Below are positions 21,393-32,920 of a DNA stretch of 64,000 bases, piece by piece. The position numbers were made by a program, and so were the translations under genes. Under the pieces are notes generated by a model. It ran no database searches and was not told the origin of the DNA. It saw nothing but the letters and a program-made list of their open reading frames with translations. Position 1 is the stretch's first letter, and every line of letters begins with the position of its first letter. Origin of the DNA: Seiridium cupressi (lineage: Eukaryota; Ascomycota; Sordariomycetes; Amphisphaeriales; Sporocadaceae). The DNA lies in NCBI GenBank assembly GCA_036674765.1, contig JARVKI010000002.1, positions 620,001 to 684,000 on the forward strand. Reading direction: 5' to 3'.

Positions 21393-22486
21393 TTAGCCAT
21401 CAATGGGATTCGTGTAATCGAAGGCCGGTGCCATGCCATTACCGGCAGCCTCCCATCTCCAAGTAACCTGGGGCGGACTCCTCAATCGCCTCCGTCCAAT
21501 AATCGATGTCCACATCATTGACGAATTATTCTTGCTTCGCCTTGAGAATTTCGGGAATAGGTAGTTCCATATTCAGACTGTAGTCGCTTTAGCAATAGTA
21601 ATACATACACCATATTGACAAGGTATCAAAACTTACGGTGCGTTCGCATTATAGTCTTCGGAGGCGAGAATGTAATCATCAATAACCCGACTTCCATACC
21701 ATCCTAAACCATAGACGTAACAATATGCCATGTATGTCCAGAGAGGCCACATGCGAGACGATGCGTGGACTTGGCCGTTGTTCCCGAGTTCGCACAAGAG
21801 TAGCCTGCCAGTGTCGAGTATTTTTTGATCAACGGAGAGGGAGGCTCTGTCAAAATAATGGAAGGTGACTGTTCTCTGGCGAGTCATGGTCATATGCTCA
21901 AAGTTAGCCGGCTCGATGAAGCAGTGCATATAGTAGTTTTCTAGCGTTATGAGGGCAAGGCCAGCGGGATTAGGATGCATCACGGCAACTTGATCTTTGT
22001 TCCAAAGTTACGGGCATTGTGTTCGGCATCTAAATGGTACAAAATAATGCATATCTTCGTCCACAATGCTCGAATCCGAGGATCGAGGGGCTGCTGAACG
22101 ATGAGATTGCAAAACCCTCGTCGTAAGAGGATTCGCGACCTGTCATCTCTGAGTTGTGACGGATACCACTTTATGCCTTTTTGTCGATCCGGAGCTCTAT
22201 CGTGATAAAAGTCCCGGTCGTCCTGGGTCATGGATGCCCATTGATTTACAAGCTTACACCGTTGTTCGATCTCGAAGCCCTCTTCTGCGTTACCTGGATC
22301 GCGCGCCACGGCATTTCCCTACAATAAGTTCAGCTAGAGGTATTCATCACAGGTTGCGCGCTCCCAAACCTCGAGAAAAAGCTGCCATCCCTTGGCTGTC
22401 TTGCGGCAGGTCTCGTCTAGCGGCCCGGCACGGCATCGGATGTGAGATGGGATGCCACCGGGCCAGTAGTAATTAGAATCTGCCAT
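21393..22486 (-). pseudogene. Decayed tandem paralogue of the HMG-box-like orphan
   Basis: The copy has the same architecture as the intact gene at 19280-20407. Exon 1 starts at 22486 with YWPGGIP and ends in GWQLFLE. Intron 1 runs from a GTTTGG donor to a TAG acceptor, and exon 2 contains QWASMTQDDRDFYHDRAP. Intron 2 (GTAAGT donor) lies just after 21633. Three lesions break it. There is a one-base frameshift near 21980 between FGTKIK and PNPAG, an in-frame TAA just after the residues KAKQE (about 21528), and another frameshift at GYLEMG/EAAGNGM (about 21455). The final stop would be at 21393. Splice sites are intact, so decay is recent or some lesions are sequencing errors. Similarity to the neighbour indicates tandem duplication. 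Confidence 0.7.
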
Positions 22487-23405
22487 GATATGTCTTTCAC
22501 TTGGACAAAGATTTCATGATGCTGATTGATGGGGATCTCAGTCGCTCTCAGTACTTCCCTTTCCGTCCTGAACCATGGTCTAGCTTAATTAGCGATCCGA
22601 GAGAACGGTGCAGATTCCGCTTTTATGTCAGGATCTTGAGATTTCGCTGCTCTACACATGTCCAATCTAACGCATCTAATTATTAGTGATTTGACCTCCA
22701 CTGCTAGCATACTATAGACAACCAATGGAGTTGCTAGTGCCATGTCAGCCCTTTGCGAGACGATCACATCGTCAATGCCAATGAAATATGGCCTCAATGC
22801 GAAAGTAGTGAAATGATAGTCACTTTCCAGTCAGATAAAGCTTTATAAGCTCAGTACTTTTTAGGCGCAATAACGACGTGAGTATCATCTCCCTGAATGT
22901 CAGAAACCACAACTTGGACCTCCTAGCGCCCACAAGAAAAGGATATCTCACCGGTAGGTCCATCGGTCTCCGAAGTTCTCAAATTAACTGGTGGTGGGAC
23001 CGCGAGATGAAAAATTGGTTTTGGTGTCAACACCAACACCGGTTTACCGCTCTGTGGCGCATTAACACTGATCGTTTTGTCTCAACTCGCTTACTCGGAA
23101 AACAGTTCCCCAAAATGACCTGTGCCCAATGTAGTTTTCTACATTCAAGGAGATATGCTATATTCCTCATACGTGTCATCACTTCGGATTCTGGTGTTGA
23201 TCTAAACAAGATTCGATCTCGACGTTAACTATCTGATAATGCAATATATTACACGATATTTCTCGCCGTCTTATTCAAACCAACCACCAACCCCTGTAGT
23301 CGTACAAGCATTCCCGATTTCCCCAAACGTATCATCCATTTACGCATACCATAAACAATAATAAAACAATGCCATTGCTTCTTCAACATCCACCGCAAAT
23401 TTTCT
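22487..23405. other. Intergenic, nothing recognised
   Basis: About 920 bp between the broken paralogue and the 3' end of the secreted-protein gene. Short frames have no family features. Confidence 0.5.
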
Positions 23406-24077
23406 CTAAGTACCTCCGACATTGGCAATGGCTTCTTCCGGAGCCTTCACTGCATCTTCAAACATCTTTTTGATGTCGAAGTCGCAAGAGTCACCCGCTG
23501 CCAAGTGCTTCTTGACATAGTCCTCGTACTCGGTAGCACCCTTACCCTGCTTAGCCAACATCTTAGCCACCTTGATCAGCGTCTGCGAGGCCGTGCTGGC
23601 GCCCCCAGTAGGAAGCCCGATGAGAATCTTAGCGGCGTCCTCAGTGGCCAATTTCCAGACCGAACATGTGACTTGGCCCAGGGCAGGTAGGGCCTCCACA
23701 AAGGTTTCGCCGATAAAGTTGACGATAGGTAGATTGCACAAGCACTGTCCCAATGTGAACTGCAAACTCTTATCATAAGGATCCGAGGACCACGTAGTCC
23801 CAGTTGGCGAGCTCGCAGAACAGGTGACGCTAAACGTTTCGTTGTCTTGGAGTGCGATCTTCCTAGCATCGCCGCACTTGGGATCGCACATGTCTGTGTA
23901 CTTGGAGTACTCTGGCGCGGTGCCTTTGTAAAAGCGGCAGAGCCCATCGCTCTCCAGACTCTTGGTCTGTGTGTCGTAATCCTTCTGGTCTTGGGTTTTA
24001 TCATCTCGGACTTTCATCACAGCTGCTGAAACAGAGCCAGTGGTGGCGAGGATGGTGGTGACCGTCGAGAACTTCAT
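23406..24077 (-). CDS. Secreted cysteine-rich protein, effector-like, 223 aa
   Basis: A single-exon gene starting at the ATG at 24077. Residues 1-19 (MKFSTVTTILATTGSVSAA) form a signal peptide with lysine after Met, a hydrophobic/Thr core and an SAA-type cleavage site. The mature part has eight cysteines (GLC, DMC, PKC, VTC, two in QCLC, VTC, DSC), an even number compatible with four disulphides. No membrane segment or GPI signal is seen. I do not recognise a catalytic family. Size, signal peptide and cysteine content fit the operational definition of a fungal candidate effector or other apoplastic protein; host interaction is not demonstrated. It lies at the right end of the accessory-looking stretch, isolated by 0.9 and 3.1 kb of intergenic DNA. 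Confidence 0.75.
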   Translation of the reverse strand: MKFSTVTTILATTGSVSAAVMKVRDDKTQDQKDYDTQTKSLESDGLCRFYKGTAPEYSKYTDMCDPKCGDARKIALQDNETFSVTCSASSPTGTTWSSDPYDKSLQFTLGQCLCNLPIVNFIGETFVEALPALGQVTCSVWKLATEDAAKILIGLPTGGASTASQTLIKVAKMLAKQGKGATEYEDYVKKHLAAGDSCDFDIKKMFEDAVKAPEEAIANVGGT

Positions 24078-27000
24078 GTTGGTGATGATAATAAATATGT
24101 TATCGGAATGATTGGTTTCAGGCCTTCAAAGAGAAGAAAGAAGAGTTCTACTGTATAAAATATAAAGTCGGAACAAGTGATTTATATGTAGGCGCGGTGT
24201 GATATTGTGCAATATTGAGAATGAAGCAATGTCGAAAAGAGAAAGAAGTCTTCTTTTTCTTATATGGTGATGCTAACAGCTGAAGTATTAGTTTATTGCG
24301 TTTACCTTCTTTGAATTCAAGTCATATTGACCTCACTCGCAAGGTTAGACCCTGATGTCACTTGTTCCGTGATAGATCTTCAAAATCCTACAACAAGATC
24401 CAGTCAGTAAGTTGTGGATCATCTATACGGCAGTGTCAGCACTGAGAAAACAAAGGTCCAATTAACAGCCATTGCGGCCGCCTGAACAGGGCACCGTGAC
24501 CCTTCCGCTATTTTCAAAAGCCCAAGATTCACCTCTGGAGGCGATGTCAGAAGGGAATATTAGTACGCTCCTACGAACCATAACATTTCATGTCAATTGG
24601 TGCTGTAGCCGTGCCTCATTTGACGCAAGTCAGCAACCGACGGATCTTATATTTCTTTTGCCAAGAAGCTAAGTTTACTAAGCGAGGTTTGGTTTGTTCT
24701 GGCGCCGTCCCCAACTTGCTGATCGTAGAAGAGGATTTTGAAATCCTATTCCACTCGAATAGATTGGTATTAACTGGAGCCTAAACCTTGAACGGTGGCA
24801 CAGCAAGGGCCAGGGGCTCGGTTCCCTACCGAATGCTTACATGGCTTGGCATACGTCAATACAGCATATCTTCGATATACTTTCCAACGGGAATAAGCAG
24901 CCCATTCTATTGAAAGAATATTATGAATTCCATAAGGCTGTGTATTGCTCCTTTGTCATCTATCCCTGCGCATGCCAGGCTGGCAGCCACACGCTGCACC
25001 TTTCCCATCCACAATTGAGCCGCGACAGTTGATCCTGAAGCTATGAATCACGTAATATACTCTGAAATCCCCTCCGCTCCATTGTATGCCCTCAGGGCCG
25101 AAAAATGGCAATAAGAGTGAGTCACCCACCATACAACGAATACATCGGCCACACGGCCACACCGCTGCAATTGAGTTGAATCTAAGCCGAAACGGGCAGT
25201 TCAAGCCCCAAAAGGTCTATTTATAGCTGTGTTACTTGTGGCGCGCACTTTTATAATACTAATCATTGTTTAAGCGCTGGTATAGCTGGGAATAGCCTCA
25301 CTTTTTGGTTTATATTAAGGAAGGAACTAGTTTTATTATCGAAATGTTTAGCTTACTTTTTTCCCTAGGTTAAGTATCTGTAGGTATTGTGGGTAATAAA
25401 GTTCACGAAACTGAAACTCCGATTCGTGAGAACCCCCTGCAAGCGCATTCCCACTCTTATTACCATTTTTCGGCCCTGAGGGGATAACTAATCATTCAGT
25501 CCCATGGCAACGAGCAATCCTAGATACCCAGTACCTGCAATTCGAAAGCTAGATAGCAGCACATAAATTCATTGGTAATTCAAATAGAACCGAGCATGAC
25601 ATTTTAATTTTACCATTTAATCATCAATTGCTCTTACGGTCCTTCTACGTATAACGGGAGGTACGATGATTGGTAGTCGCCCGAGGTTGCATCGTCAGCC
25701 CTGAAGGCCAAATGTTCTCATCCCATCAATCGAAACATCAATATCACTGACCCGACGACGTCATATTGAACGACTGTATATGTCAACTAAAAGACATCTT
25801 GGCTCGAATAAATGATGTGCAGCACGGGAACACGATGCCAAGCTGGAGTGGGCGATGCAAAGCTCGTAAAGGGTGCTCCGTCGTTGGGGCTGGCAATGTA
25901 AAATTATTTGTATAAACTCGAATTTCCACAAAAATTAATAGTGTTGTTGGATTTCTTCCTACAGTCCCTTTTTTGAGCCCCATCTCATCCACCGCCTCAC
26001 AGCCACTTGCTTCCGCATAAGCGCCAAGCTTTAGAATGACGCACTCGGCAATATTTTATAGACTCAGCCCTGCGACAGAGGGGCCAAACATAAATAAACA
26101 CCAGGTCGCGTGCCGATCGCATGTCAATGAATCCAGTTGGCAGGTCCATGGGAGTTAGGAGTAATAGCCCTCACCTCGTCGGCGGTCGTGACCCATCTAG
26201 ACTTTCTTCTGCTGCTCTTAACATTGCAATGGGCTTAATTTCTTGTATCGTCTAGTGTTTTTGATGAAACTGACTCAGGGTATCGATTGACGCAAGCATC
26301 TTGAGCATATGTATATTAAGCAGGCTCATGCTGTGTGTAATTAATATGATAAACCATCTACGACATAAAGTGTACAGATGACAACTTGCATGGGTCAACT
26401 CTGGATGCGGATGAAGGAGCCCTTGGCACATTACTAGGTATTCTTCCACCGGCCGATCACTTGTCAAACTGTCCCTTATCACGTGACCCCAAGCCACGTG
26501 ACTGGAACAGCGTTTTCAGCGTTTTCAGCGCCTTAAGCAGATAGAAACACAAGAAGCAACTCAATTGAACCAACGTATCAGCAGAGCTTACATGTATTCT
26601 GTGAAATCACTCGAGCCCGCATCTGCTGCAATGCGATCGTACTCCGAGGCTATTGCACGAAAGTGCCTGGCTACAAGCAAATTGAAGATATATCCCATCG
26701 TTCTACACTCAGCATATCATCGTAGCCGACTGCTTTCAAGCTGTGAGAAAACTCGAAATATCGTCCTTTTAGGTCAAATGGTAATGTTGTCGCTACTTCT
26801 AAATGGCTGAGCCTTGAGATTAAGCTTTGGATGGGCTAAATACCGTCATTATCCACTGCCACCCCACGTGACGCGGCCGTAATTAGAACAAATCGCATCT
26901 GGCACCTGCGCAAGTTGGGGAAAGGACTGAGCTTGGACCTCACCCGAAGCTGATTAGCGTATTCCTCCCCCGTATCGTGATGGTGATCGCTAACCGTCCC

Positions 27001-27213
27001 CTTGGACCTTGACGAGATTATATCTATCAAAATAAACCCCCGAACTCGCAGATTCCATCGACCGACGCGTGCGGTCTGGCCCAACACGCCGAGCGCTATC
27101 GCATGCGGTCCTCGAACCAGTCCTACTGCCTGCGATCGCCAACATTCTGACGGGGCTCTAACTTGCCTTGCGCTCAACTGGGCCTCCACATACACAACGT
27201 TGTCCTGGTCCTG
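24078..27213. other. Long intergenic region before ADA2
   Basis: About 3.1 kb without a supportable gene. The left end is the effector-like gene's promoter. The middle (24.1-25.9 kb) is AT-rich with many short frames. The right part holds three CACGTG boxes and a short tandem repeat, listed separately, and then the ADA2 promoter. No tRNA, 5S gene or transposon is recognised. Confidence 0.5.
26480..26880. promoter_or_regulatory. Three CACGTG E-box-like sites and a 9-bp tandem repeat
   Basis: CACGTG occurs at 26480-26485, 26495-26500 and 26875-26880, each followed by AC (CACGTGAC). The first two are 15 bp apart. A tandem CAGCGTTTT (26508-26525, plus a partial third copy) adjoins them. CACGTG is bound by fungal bHLH factors (Cbf1/Pho4/SREBP types). 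ADA2 starts at 27214, so these may be distal promoter elements; the connection is inferred. Confidence 0.35.
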
Positions 27214-28984
27214 ATGGGTGTCATCCGGAAGAAGACAGCAACCAGAGGTGGTGAAGGGGGTGTCAAATATGTCTGCGATTCATGCTCAGCAGACATCACA
27301 TCAACAGTGAGTTCCCAGGCCCTTCTCCAGCATCGATCATGGTGGTGTCGCGGTGACTGCTCGGCCGGCTGCATCCCCGCGTCAGCCGGCCCGACGTACG
27401 GTGGGCGCAACGCACCCCACACCTTTCCACATTCGCTGCCATATTAGGACCCTCTCTATGATCTAGAAGTCATGTGCTAAGTTTGAGCATCAGGTCCGGA
27501 TAAGATGCGCCCACCCCGACTGCAAAGAGTATGACCTTTGCGTACAATGCTTCTCGAGCGGAGCCTCCAGTGGCTCCCATCAGCCGGCGACACACCCGTA
27601 CAAGGTCATCGAGCAGAACTCTATACCCATCTTCGACCCGGAATGGGGGGCTGATGAAGAGCTTCTTTTGTTAGAAGGATGTGAGACATATGGGCTTGGG
27701 TCCTGGGCAGATATTGCCGATCATATTGGTGGCTATCGACACAAGGACGAAGTGAGGGATCATTACATCAAGACATATGTCGAATCGCCCTGCTTCCCAC
27801 TTCCCAAACGGTGTCGTCCCACAGATATGGATCTGGCTCAAGAGATTTCACGGGAAGAGTTTCAAGCCCGGAAAAAGAGGCGGATTGAAGAGCGGAGAGA
27901 GGCACAAAAGAACGCGCCGCCCATGCCACCCAAGACCAAGCCTACGGCTAGTGTACCGTCATGCCACGAGGTTCAAGGGTATATGCCAGGGCGTCTCGAG
28001 TTTGAGACAGAATATGCGAACGAGGCCGAGGAAGCTGTCCAGCTTATGCAGTTCGACCCTGGCGATGGCATCAATCCAAGAACTGGTGAGCTAGAACCAG
28101 AGATGGAGCTCAAGTTGACAGTCATGGATATCTACAACGCACGCCTTACGCAGCGTGTGGAGCGAAAGAAAGTCATCTTCGAGCACAACCTTCTGGATTA
28201 CCGCGTCAACAGTAAGGTGGAAAAGAATCGGACCAAGGAGGAACGCGATGTTCTAAACAAGGCCAAGCCCTTTGCCAGGATGATGAATCGCGATGATTTC
28301 GAGTCGCTTTGTCAGGGTTTGTTAGACGAGCTCAATCTGCGGCAAGCCATCTCCCAGCTTCAAGATTGGAGGAACCTCAGGATTGGAGACCTTCGCAGTG
28401 GGGAGAAATACGAGAACGACAAAGCCATGCGGATACAAAGATCAGTACCAATGGGCTCGATGGATCGGGAACGCTTGGCTACTCAACAGCGCTCGAAGCA
28501 GAATATCCAGACAGAACCCCCAAGCGGCGCTGCTCTGTTAGTTGCGCCCGAGCTACCACTGCGGCCCGCCATGAACGGAGCATCATCGGAGAGCCTCACA
28601 AACGGAGATTCGGCTGCACTGACCAATGGGACCAATGGGCATATCAACGGTGTGACGAATGGTAATGTGCCAAATGGCGTTTCACCGCCGGCCAAGCAGC
28701 GATTCGTCTCGCAGCCCATATCTGGAGTTCAGCCCTTGCCCTTGACCCAGGACACAGCTCCAGATGTCCATTTGCTCACTCCAGAAGAGGTGGAGCTTTG
28801 CAAAGTCTCTCGCCTACAGCCCAAGCCGTACCTGATGATCAAGGAGCAGGTCCTCAAGGAAGCCTTGAAAGGAAACGGCACTCTCAAGAAGAAGCAGGTT
28901 AAAGAGATTTGCAGGCTAGATGGCCAGAAAGGGGGAAGGATATTCGATTTTTTCATCAACTCTGGCTGGATTAGCAAAGCTTGA
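27214..28984 (+). CDS. ADA2: SAGA/ADA transcriptional adaptor Ada2, 527 aa
   Basis: Two exons: 27214-27306 and 27494-28984, with a 187-nt GT-AG intron after codon 31. Ada2 binds and stimulates the Gcn5 histone acetyltransferase within SAGA and ADA complexes in the nucleus. The ZZ zinc finger runs from residue 19 to about 66, with Cys21, Cys24, Cys36, Cys41, Cys47 and Cys50 visible and histidines after. A SANT/Myb domain follows (about 80-125: [20 protein letters not shown], then W-ADIADHIG). The central helical ADA region carries [17 protein letters not shown]. An Asn/Gly/Thr-rich linker ([14 protein letters not shown]) precedes the C-terminal SWIRM domain (about 440-527). Domain order and length are those of fungal Ada2. 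The intron splits the ZZ finger. Confidence 0.96.
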
Positions 28985-30529
28985 TTCGCGGCCCCGAAAA
29001 CGAAGATAGATATAGTAGTACATAACTATGTTGCAAAATCGATGCTGCTGTGAATCTTGCTGTGAGATCAGATCACTCAACTTCATGTCTAACTGAAGCA
29101 TTACGTTTAGTGATATATATCATTGTGTTAGCATGCCACGGTCTAATGACTACCTAGGTAGTTTTAGTCTCGGCTGAAGAGCACTTGCTGTTCGATGCCC
29201 CCAAAAGATTACTGGGGCCGGCCTTCGGCAAACGGCACAGATCTGCTCGACAGATCTGGCATTTGTGACACCTTGGCGCGCATGAGATCTGGTCACTCAG
29301 GCGAGCTTGGCATGCACGATGTCTAGACGCCTACCGAGAAGCCTTGTGATAGAAAAACGGCATGAACATCATATGTCTACAGAATATCCAGCTTGCAGCA
29401 GATGTTACTCCGAGCCAGCCACGTCACGAAGAAGTTGAGCACCGTATGGGAACTGCGAAGATGCAGCTATCGGTACCTCATTGTTCCCCCATAGGTAAGA
29501 CTACCACACGATATACGAATGACACCGCCCGCAGGCCCCGTCTATTGTGTAAAACAAACTTCAAAGCACCGACCTCGATCACAACGGATTCGGCCTGGGC
29601 TTGCCTGCCAAGTCGGCAAAAACGGCGTTTTCTTTGTTTCAGTGATAGGTCGGTTGGTGGGGCAGCCTCGTTATTGGCTGCTGGCATCTTCGCAGCATCA
29701 TCTGGACAATCCCAAATGAGATGGGGAAGGTGCTCTCCGTGTACGGTGCGTCCCTTTCCTTTCTTCTGCTTTGCGAAATAGATTCCGAGTCTGTCTGTCC
29801 ACTCTCTTGATTGCCTTCAAGATCCGACCGTCCTAGGTTGACCCCCCCCCCTCTAATACGCGTTGGCAATGACAGCTTGCACTTCGTTGTCCTCCCTGCA
29901 TTGAGACTGTCACTTACACCACCCCTTAAGCTGGAAAAGGGATAGCAGATAAGAGGGAACGAAAATCTCGACGAGTCGCGCGGCTTCCCTTCGCCCAGCT
30001 CTTTCGGTCCCGGGTTGTCTTGTTCTAGAATCTCATTTCCTGAAGCCAACTAATTTCTCCAGTCGTCGATCGGAGCAGCATGCAATAAGATTGCATTGGG
30101 CCGACTCCGCTCAGCTGTGCTTGAGGCTCCAGATTTGATGTTTCCACCCACCACCAAGGGAACCCGAAAGCCCACGAATAGGGCAAGAGGAGTTGCGAGC
30201 GTGCAGACCAACCGATCCAGCAATCGTCGGACCCATAGAGCTTGATCAGACGACCATATCAATAAGAATTATAGCAGCTTGCTTTGTTCTGAATCTACCT
30301 CGAGCTTTACTCGAAACCATTGCCGCCATTTGCCCTTTGTTTCGCTATACCTATTGACGTACAGCCTGGGGCGACCTTCCTAACCAGAATCGACTTCGCT
30401 TGCAGCGGCACTGGCGATCCCCCCCTTAGGTAGCGCCACCTGCAACGGTTCTGCTAGGGCCACCTAGGAACACCTTATCTAGTTAGCGAGTGCCACAGGC
30501 TGAGTCAAGTTCACTCTTTTCTCCCCATC
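28985..30529. other. Intergenic, ADA2 3' region and promoter of the next gene
   Basis: About 1.5 kb. It contains a run of ten C at 29842-29851 and CT-rich sequence in the last 300 bp, typical of fungal promoters. No frame is supported by family features. Confidence 0.5.
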
Positions 30530-31915
30530 ATGACAATCGCCAATCCCGTGCCGCAACAACTTGCGGGCTTCATGCCTCGACGAAATATCCTCATCCCGAC
30601 GCTGTGCATCGTCGGCCTCTTTCTCGTATGGTGTCTCCGGTTGCCATCCACGTCCTTCGAATGGACTAGCTCAAACGCAGGCGCACAGCAGGCGCCTGCA
30701 CTCCATTCGCCGCCGTATGGCGACATGGACATCGATTTATCTGATCCAGAGGCACCCTTCATTGGCTGGCCGCTGCAAAGAGTCTGCGACGAGACAACAT
30801 GGGTGGAAGGGCTGGTCTACATTTGCGACAACAATTCAGGAGGCGTAGGAAACATTCGCAATTACATTCAGACATGTTTACGCTATGCCATTGAAGCAGG
30901 CGCATCGGGACTCGTGGTCCCCAAGATCCGCAAGCGATCCGAGAAGGATTTGGCCGACCTATTCACGTCGTACCTCCCGCTGTCTTACATGTTTGACGAG
31001 CAACATTTCAAGAAAGCCTTCCACACGTATTGCCCACAAATCACCCTGTATGACGACGTCACCGATATCCCCAACCTCCCACTGACCAAAGACAACAAGC
31101 CGCGCATCGAGGAAATTGCACCGAAGGACTATGGCAACCGTAAGGGGTGTGATTGGAAGGACCAAAATCGCCATACTGACCGCTTCGGTGACACATTCCG
31201 CTTTTGGGTGGGGAATGAAACGAATGGCATTCCCCCGTCGAGAGCGCATCCCCGGCTTATAAGGTTTCGATGGGGCGTACTGTGGGATTGGCAGATCTGG
31301 CGCGACGGGCCCGAGTTCGCGACAACGTTTGGCAGCGTTCTCAAGTTCAACAAGGACCTGCTGTATCTTGGGAAGACTGCGCTTAACAATATGCAGGCCT
31401 TTGCGCAGAACCACGGCGCACAGGGGGGCGAGTTCTTAGGGGTTCACCTACGCACCGAGAACGACGCCATGAACTTCTGGCCCGTCTACGACATCCAGGC
31501 TCGGGGTTTCTTGCGCAAGGCTCAGGAGGGGAACTTCAGGTCTGGATACCTGGCGACGGGTAACCTCACGGAAGCCAAGAAATTCGAGAAGCAGGCACTG
31601 GAAGTTGCGAATATGCGAGTGCTTACGAAGCGGGACCTGTTGACCGGGAAGGATCTTGATGCGCTTAACGCGTTGACTTGGGACCAGCAAGGCCTGGTGG
31701 ACTTTATCGTGCTACTAGGCAGCACCTATTTCGTCGGAGCCATGCCCAGCAGCTTCTCTGTCTATATGACCATCAAGCGACATCTGAAGACGGGCGGCTT
31801 GTACACAAGACCGTATAAGGCAGGCACAGAAGGAGACGGGCTGAGCTATCTCGTGGGCAGATACGACCAGTACTGGGAAGACTGGCTGTTCATGTTTGAC
31901 GGCATGTGGCCTTGA
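30530..31915 (+). CDS. Type II membrane protein, GDP-fucose O-fucosyltransferase-like, 461 aa
   Basis: A single exon starting at the ATG at 30530 in an ATC-ATG-ACA context. A short cytoplasmic tail with basic residues (PRR) precedes one membrane segment at about 20-36 (ILIPTLCIVGLFLVW), then a Ser/Gly/Ala stem, so the catalytic part should face the Golgi or ER lumen. The lumenal part contains GGVGNIRNYIQTCLRYAIEAG near residue 105, similar to the G-x-G-N nucleotide-sugar entry of O-fucosyltransferases, and GVHLRTENDA with His306/Arg308, the peptide-O-fucosyltransferase HLR signature. A late FVGAMPSSFS stretch resembles the third motif. Fold assignment is by motifs; donor sugar and acceptor are unknown. 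Many filamentous fungi carry such single-pass proteins. Confidence 0.68.
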   Translation: MTIANPVPQQLAGFMPRRNILIPTLCIVGLFLVWCLRLPSTSFEWTSSNAGAQQAPALHSPPYGDMDIDLSDPEAPFIGWPLQRVCDETTWVEGLVYICDNNSGGVGNIRNYIQTCLRYAIEAGASGLVVPKIRKRSEKDLADLFTSYLPLSYMFDEQHFKKAFHTYCPQITLYDDVTDIPNLPLTKDNKPRIEEIAPKDYGNRKGCDWKDQNRHTDRFGDTFRFWVGNETNGIPPSRAHPRLIRFRWGVLWDWQIWRDGPEFATTFGSVLKFNKDLLYLGKTALNNMQAFAQNHGAQGGEFLGVHLRTENDAMNFWPVYDIQARGFLRKAQEGNFRSGYLATGNLTEAKKFEKQALEVANMRVLTKRDLLTGKDLDALNALTWDQQGLVDFIVLLGSTYFVGAMPSSFSVYMTIKRHLKTGGLYTRPYKAGTEGDGLSYLVGRYDQYWEDWLFMFDGMWP

Positions 31916-32390
31916 GGCACGTCGAGCATTAGACCAGGACGAAAGAGTGGCTTTTTGACCAGCTATTGTACATCATATCGCAAGGCGTTTTGGGGGCATT
32001 TGTAGCATTTATTGGCTCGCTTCATATAGAAGAGTTTGGGGGCATAACCAAAATAGAGCATTTTATGGTATAATAGAATGAGTTCCGGGTCTTTGTTCGT
32101 GTATAAGGAAAGTGTAGCGGACGACCAGTATAGTCCCCTGTTCATGTGAATGTAATCGGTGATTAAGGAACGTTACTGCATGTGCGATTGCGGGGTCATG
32201 CCTACAATGTAGAATAGCACCGCACTAGCCCTCGACACACACGCTAAGTCGTACCCTTGCAGGCCTCAACTTTAGCTGAGCTAAGCTTTGCAACATCATC
32301 CGCAATCTGTCGCGAGAGGCATTGGGCTCTCTCTTCTCTGCATCTGCCAAACACATGCCCAGTCTTAGGCACTTTAGTCTCCATAGCAAA
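31916..32390. other. Intergenic, promoter of the rhodanese-like gene
   Basis: About 475 bp between same-strand genes. Nothing beyond a probable terminator/promoter region is recognised. A possible upstream in-frame ATG for the next gene lies at 32354. Confidence 0.45.
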
Positions 32391-32920
32391 ATGTCGTCCA
32401 TGATCACTTTGGGAAGCCTGAAGCGCATTGCAGCGCCGAAACTCGCAGAGCAGCTCCTCGCCAAAGCAGAAGCAGGTTCTGCCAGCGGCGATTCGATCGC
32501 GATCGTGGATGTACGGGATGACGGTATGTTTCCTTGACGGCCACTAATCTCCGAGACATCAAGATAGCTGACCTCGACACACTAGATCACATCGGTGGCC
32601 ACATCCAAGGCTCGCTGCACTTCCCCTCGCGCTCTCTCGAGGCCATGATGCCCACGCTGCTACGGAAACTAGAGGATAAGGAGACGGTGGTGTTCCACTG
32701 CGCACTGTCGCAGCAGAGAGGCCCCAGTGCAGCGCTGAGGTATATGAGGGAGCGGTCCGAGCTGGTCGAGAAGATGAAGAAGGAGGGCAAGGAGGAGAAG
32801 ACCCAGACCGTCTATGTTCTGGATAGGGGGTTCGTGGGCTGGCAGGAGGTCTACGGCACGGATGAGAGATTGACACAGGGCTATAGGAAGGACCTGTGGG
32901 AGGACGGCTACTGGGGTTGA
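32391..32920 (+). CDS. Rhodanese-domain, Cdc25/Ych1-like phosphatase, 155 aa
   Basis: Two exons: 32391-32523 and 32586-32920, with a 62-nt GT-AG intron (32524-32585). The join reads IVDVRDDDHIGGHIQGSLHF, the CH2A-type opening of a rhodanese fold. The active-site loop is HCALSQQRGPSAA: Cys83 and Arg89 in the C-x5-R pattern of Cdc25-like phosphatases and arsenate reductases of the Acr2/Ych1/Ibp1 group. The single domain fills the protein. An upstream in-frame ATG at 32354 would add MPSLRHFSLHSK, which is basic and could target mitochondria; the start at 32391 is preferred because it matches family length. Function is therefore phosphatase or arsenate-reductase-like, not settled by sequence. Confidence 0.85.

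Noticed and set aside
29842..29851. Run of ten C upstream of the fucosyltransferase-like gene as a regulatory site
   Set aside because: A homopolymer alone gives no binding specificity.
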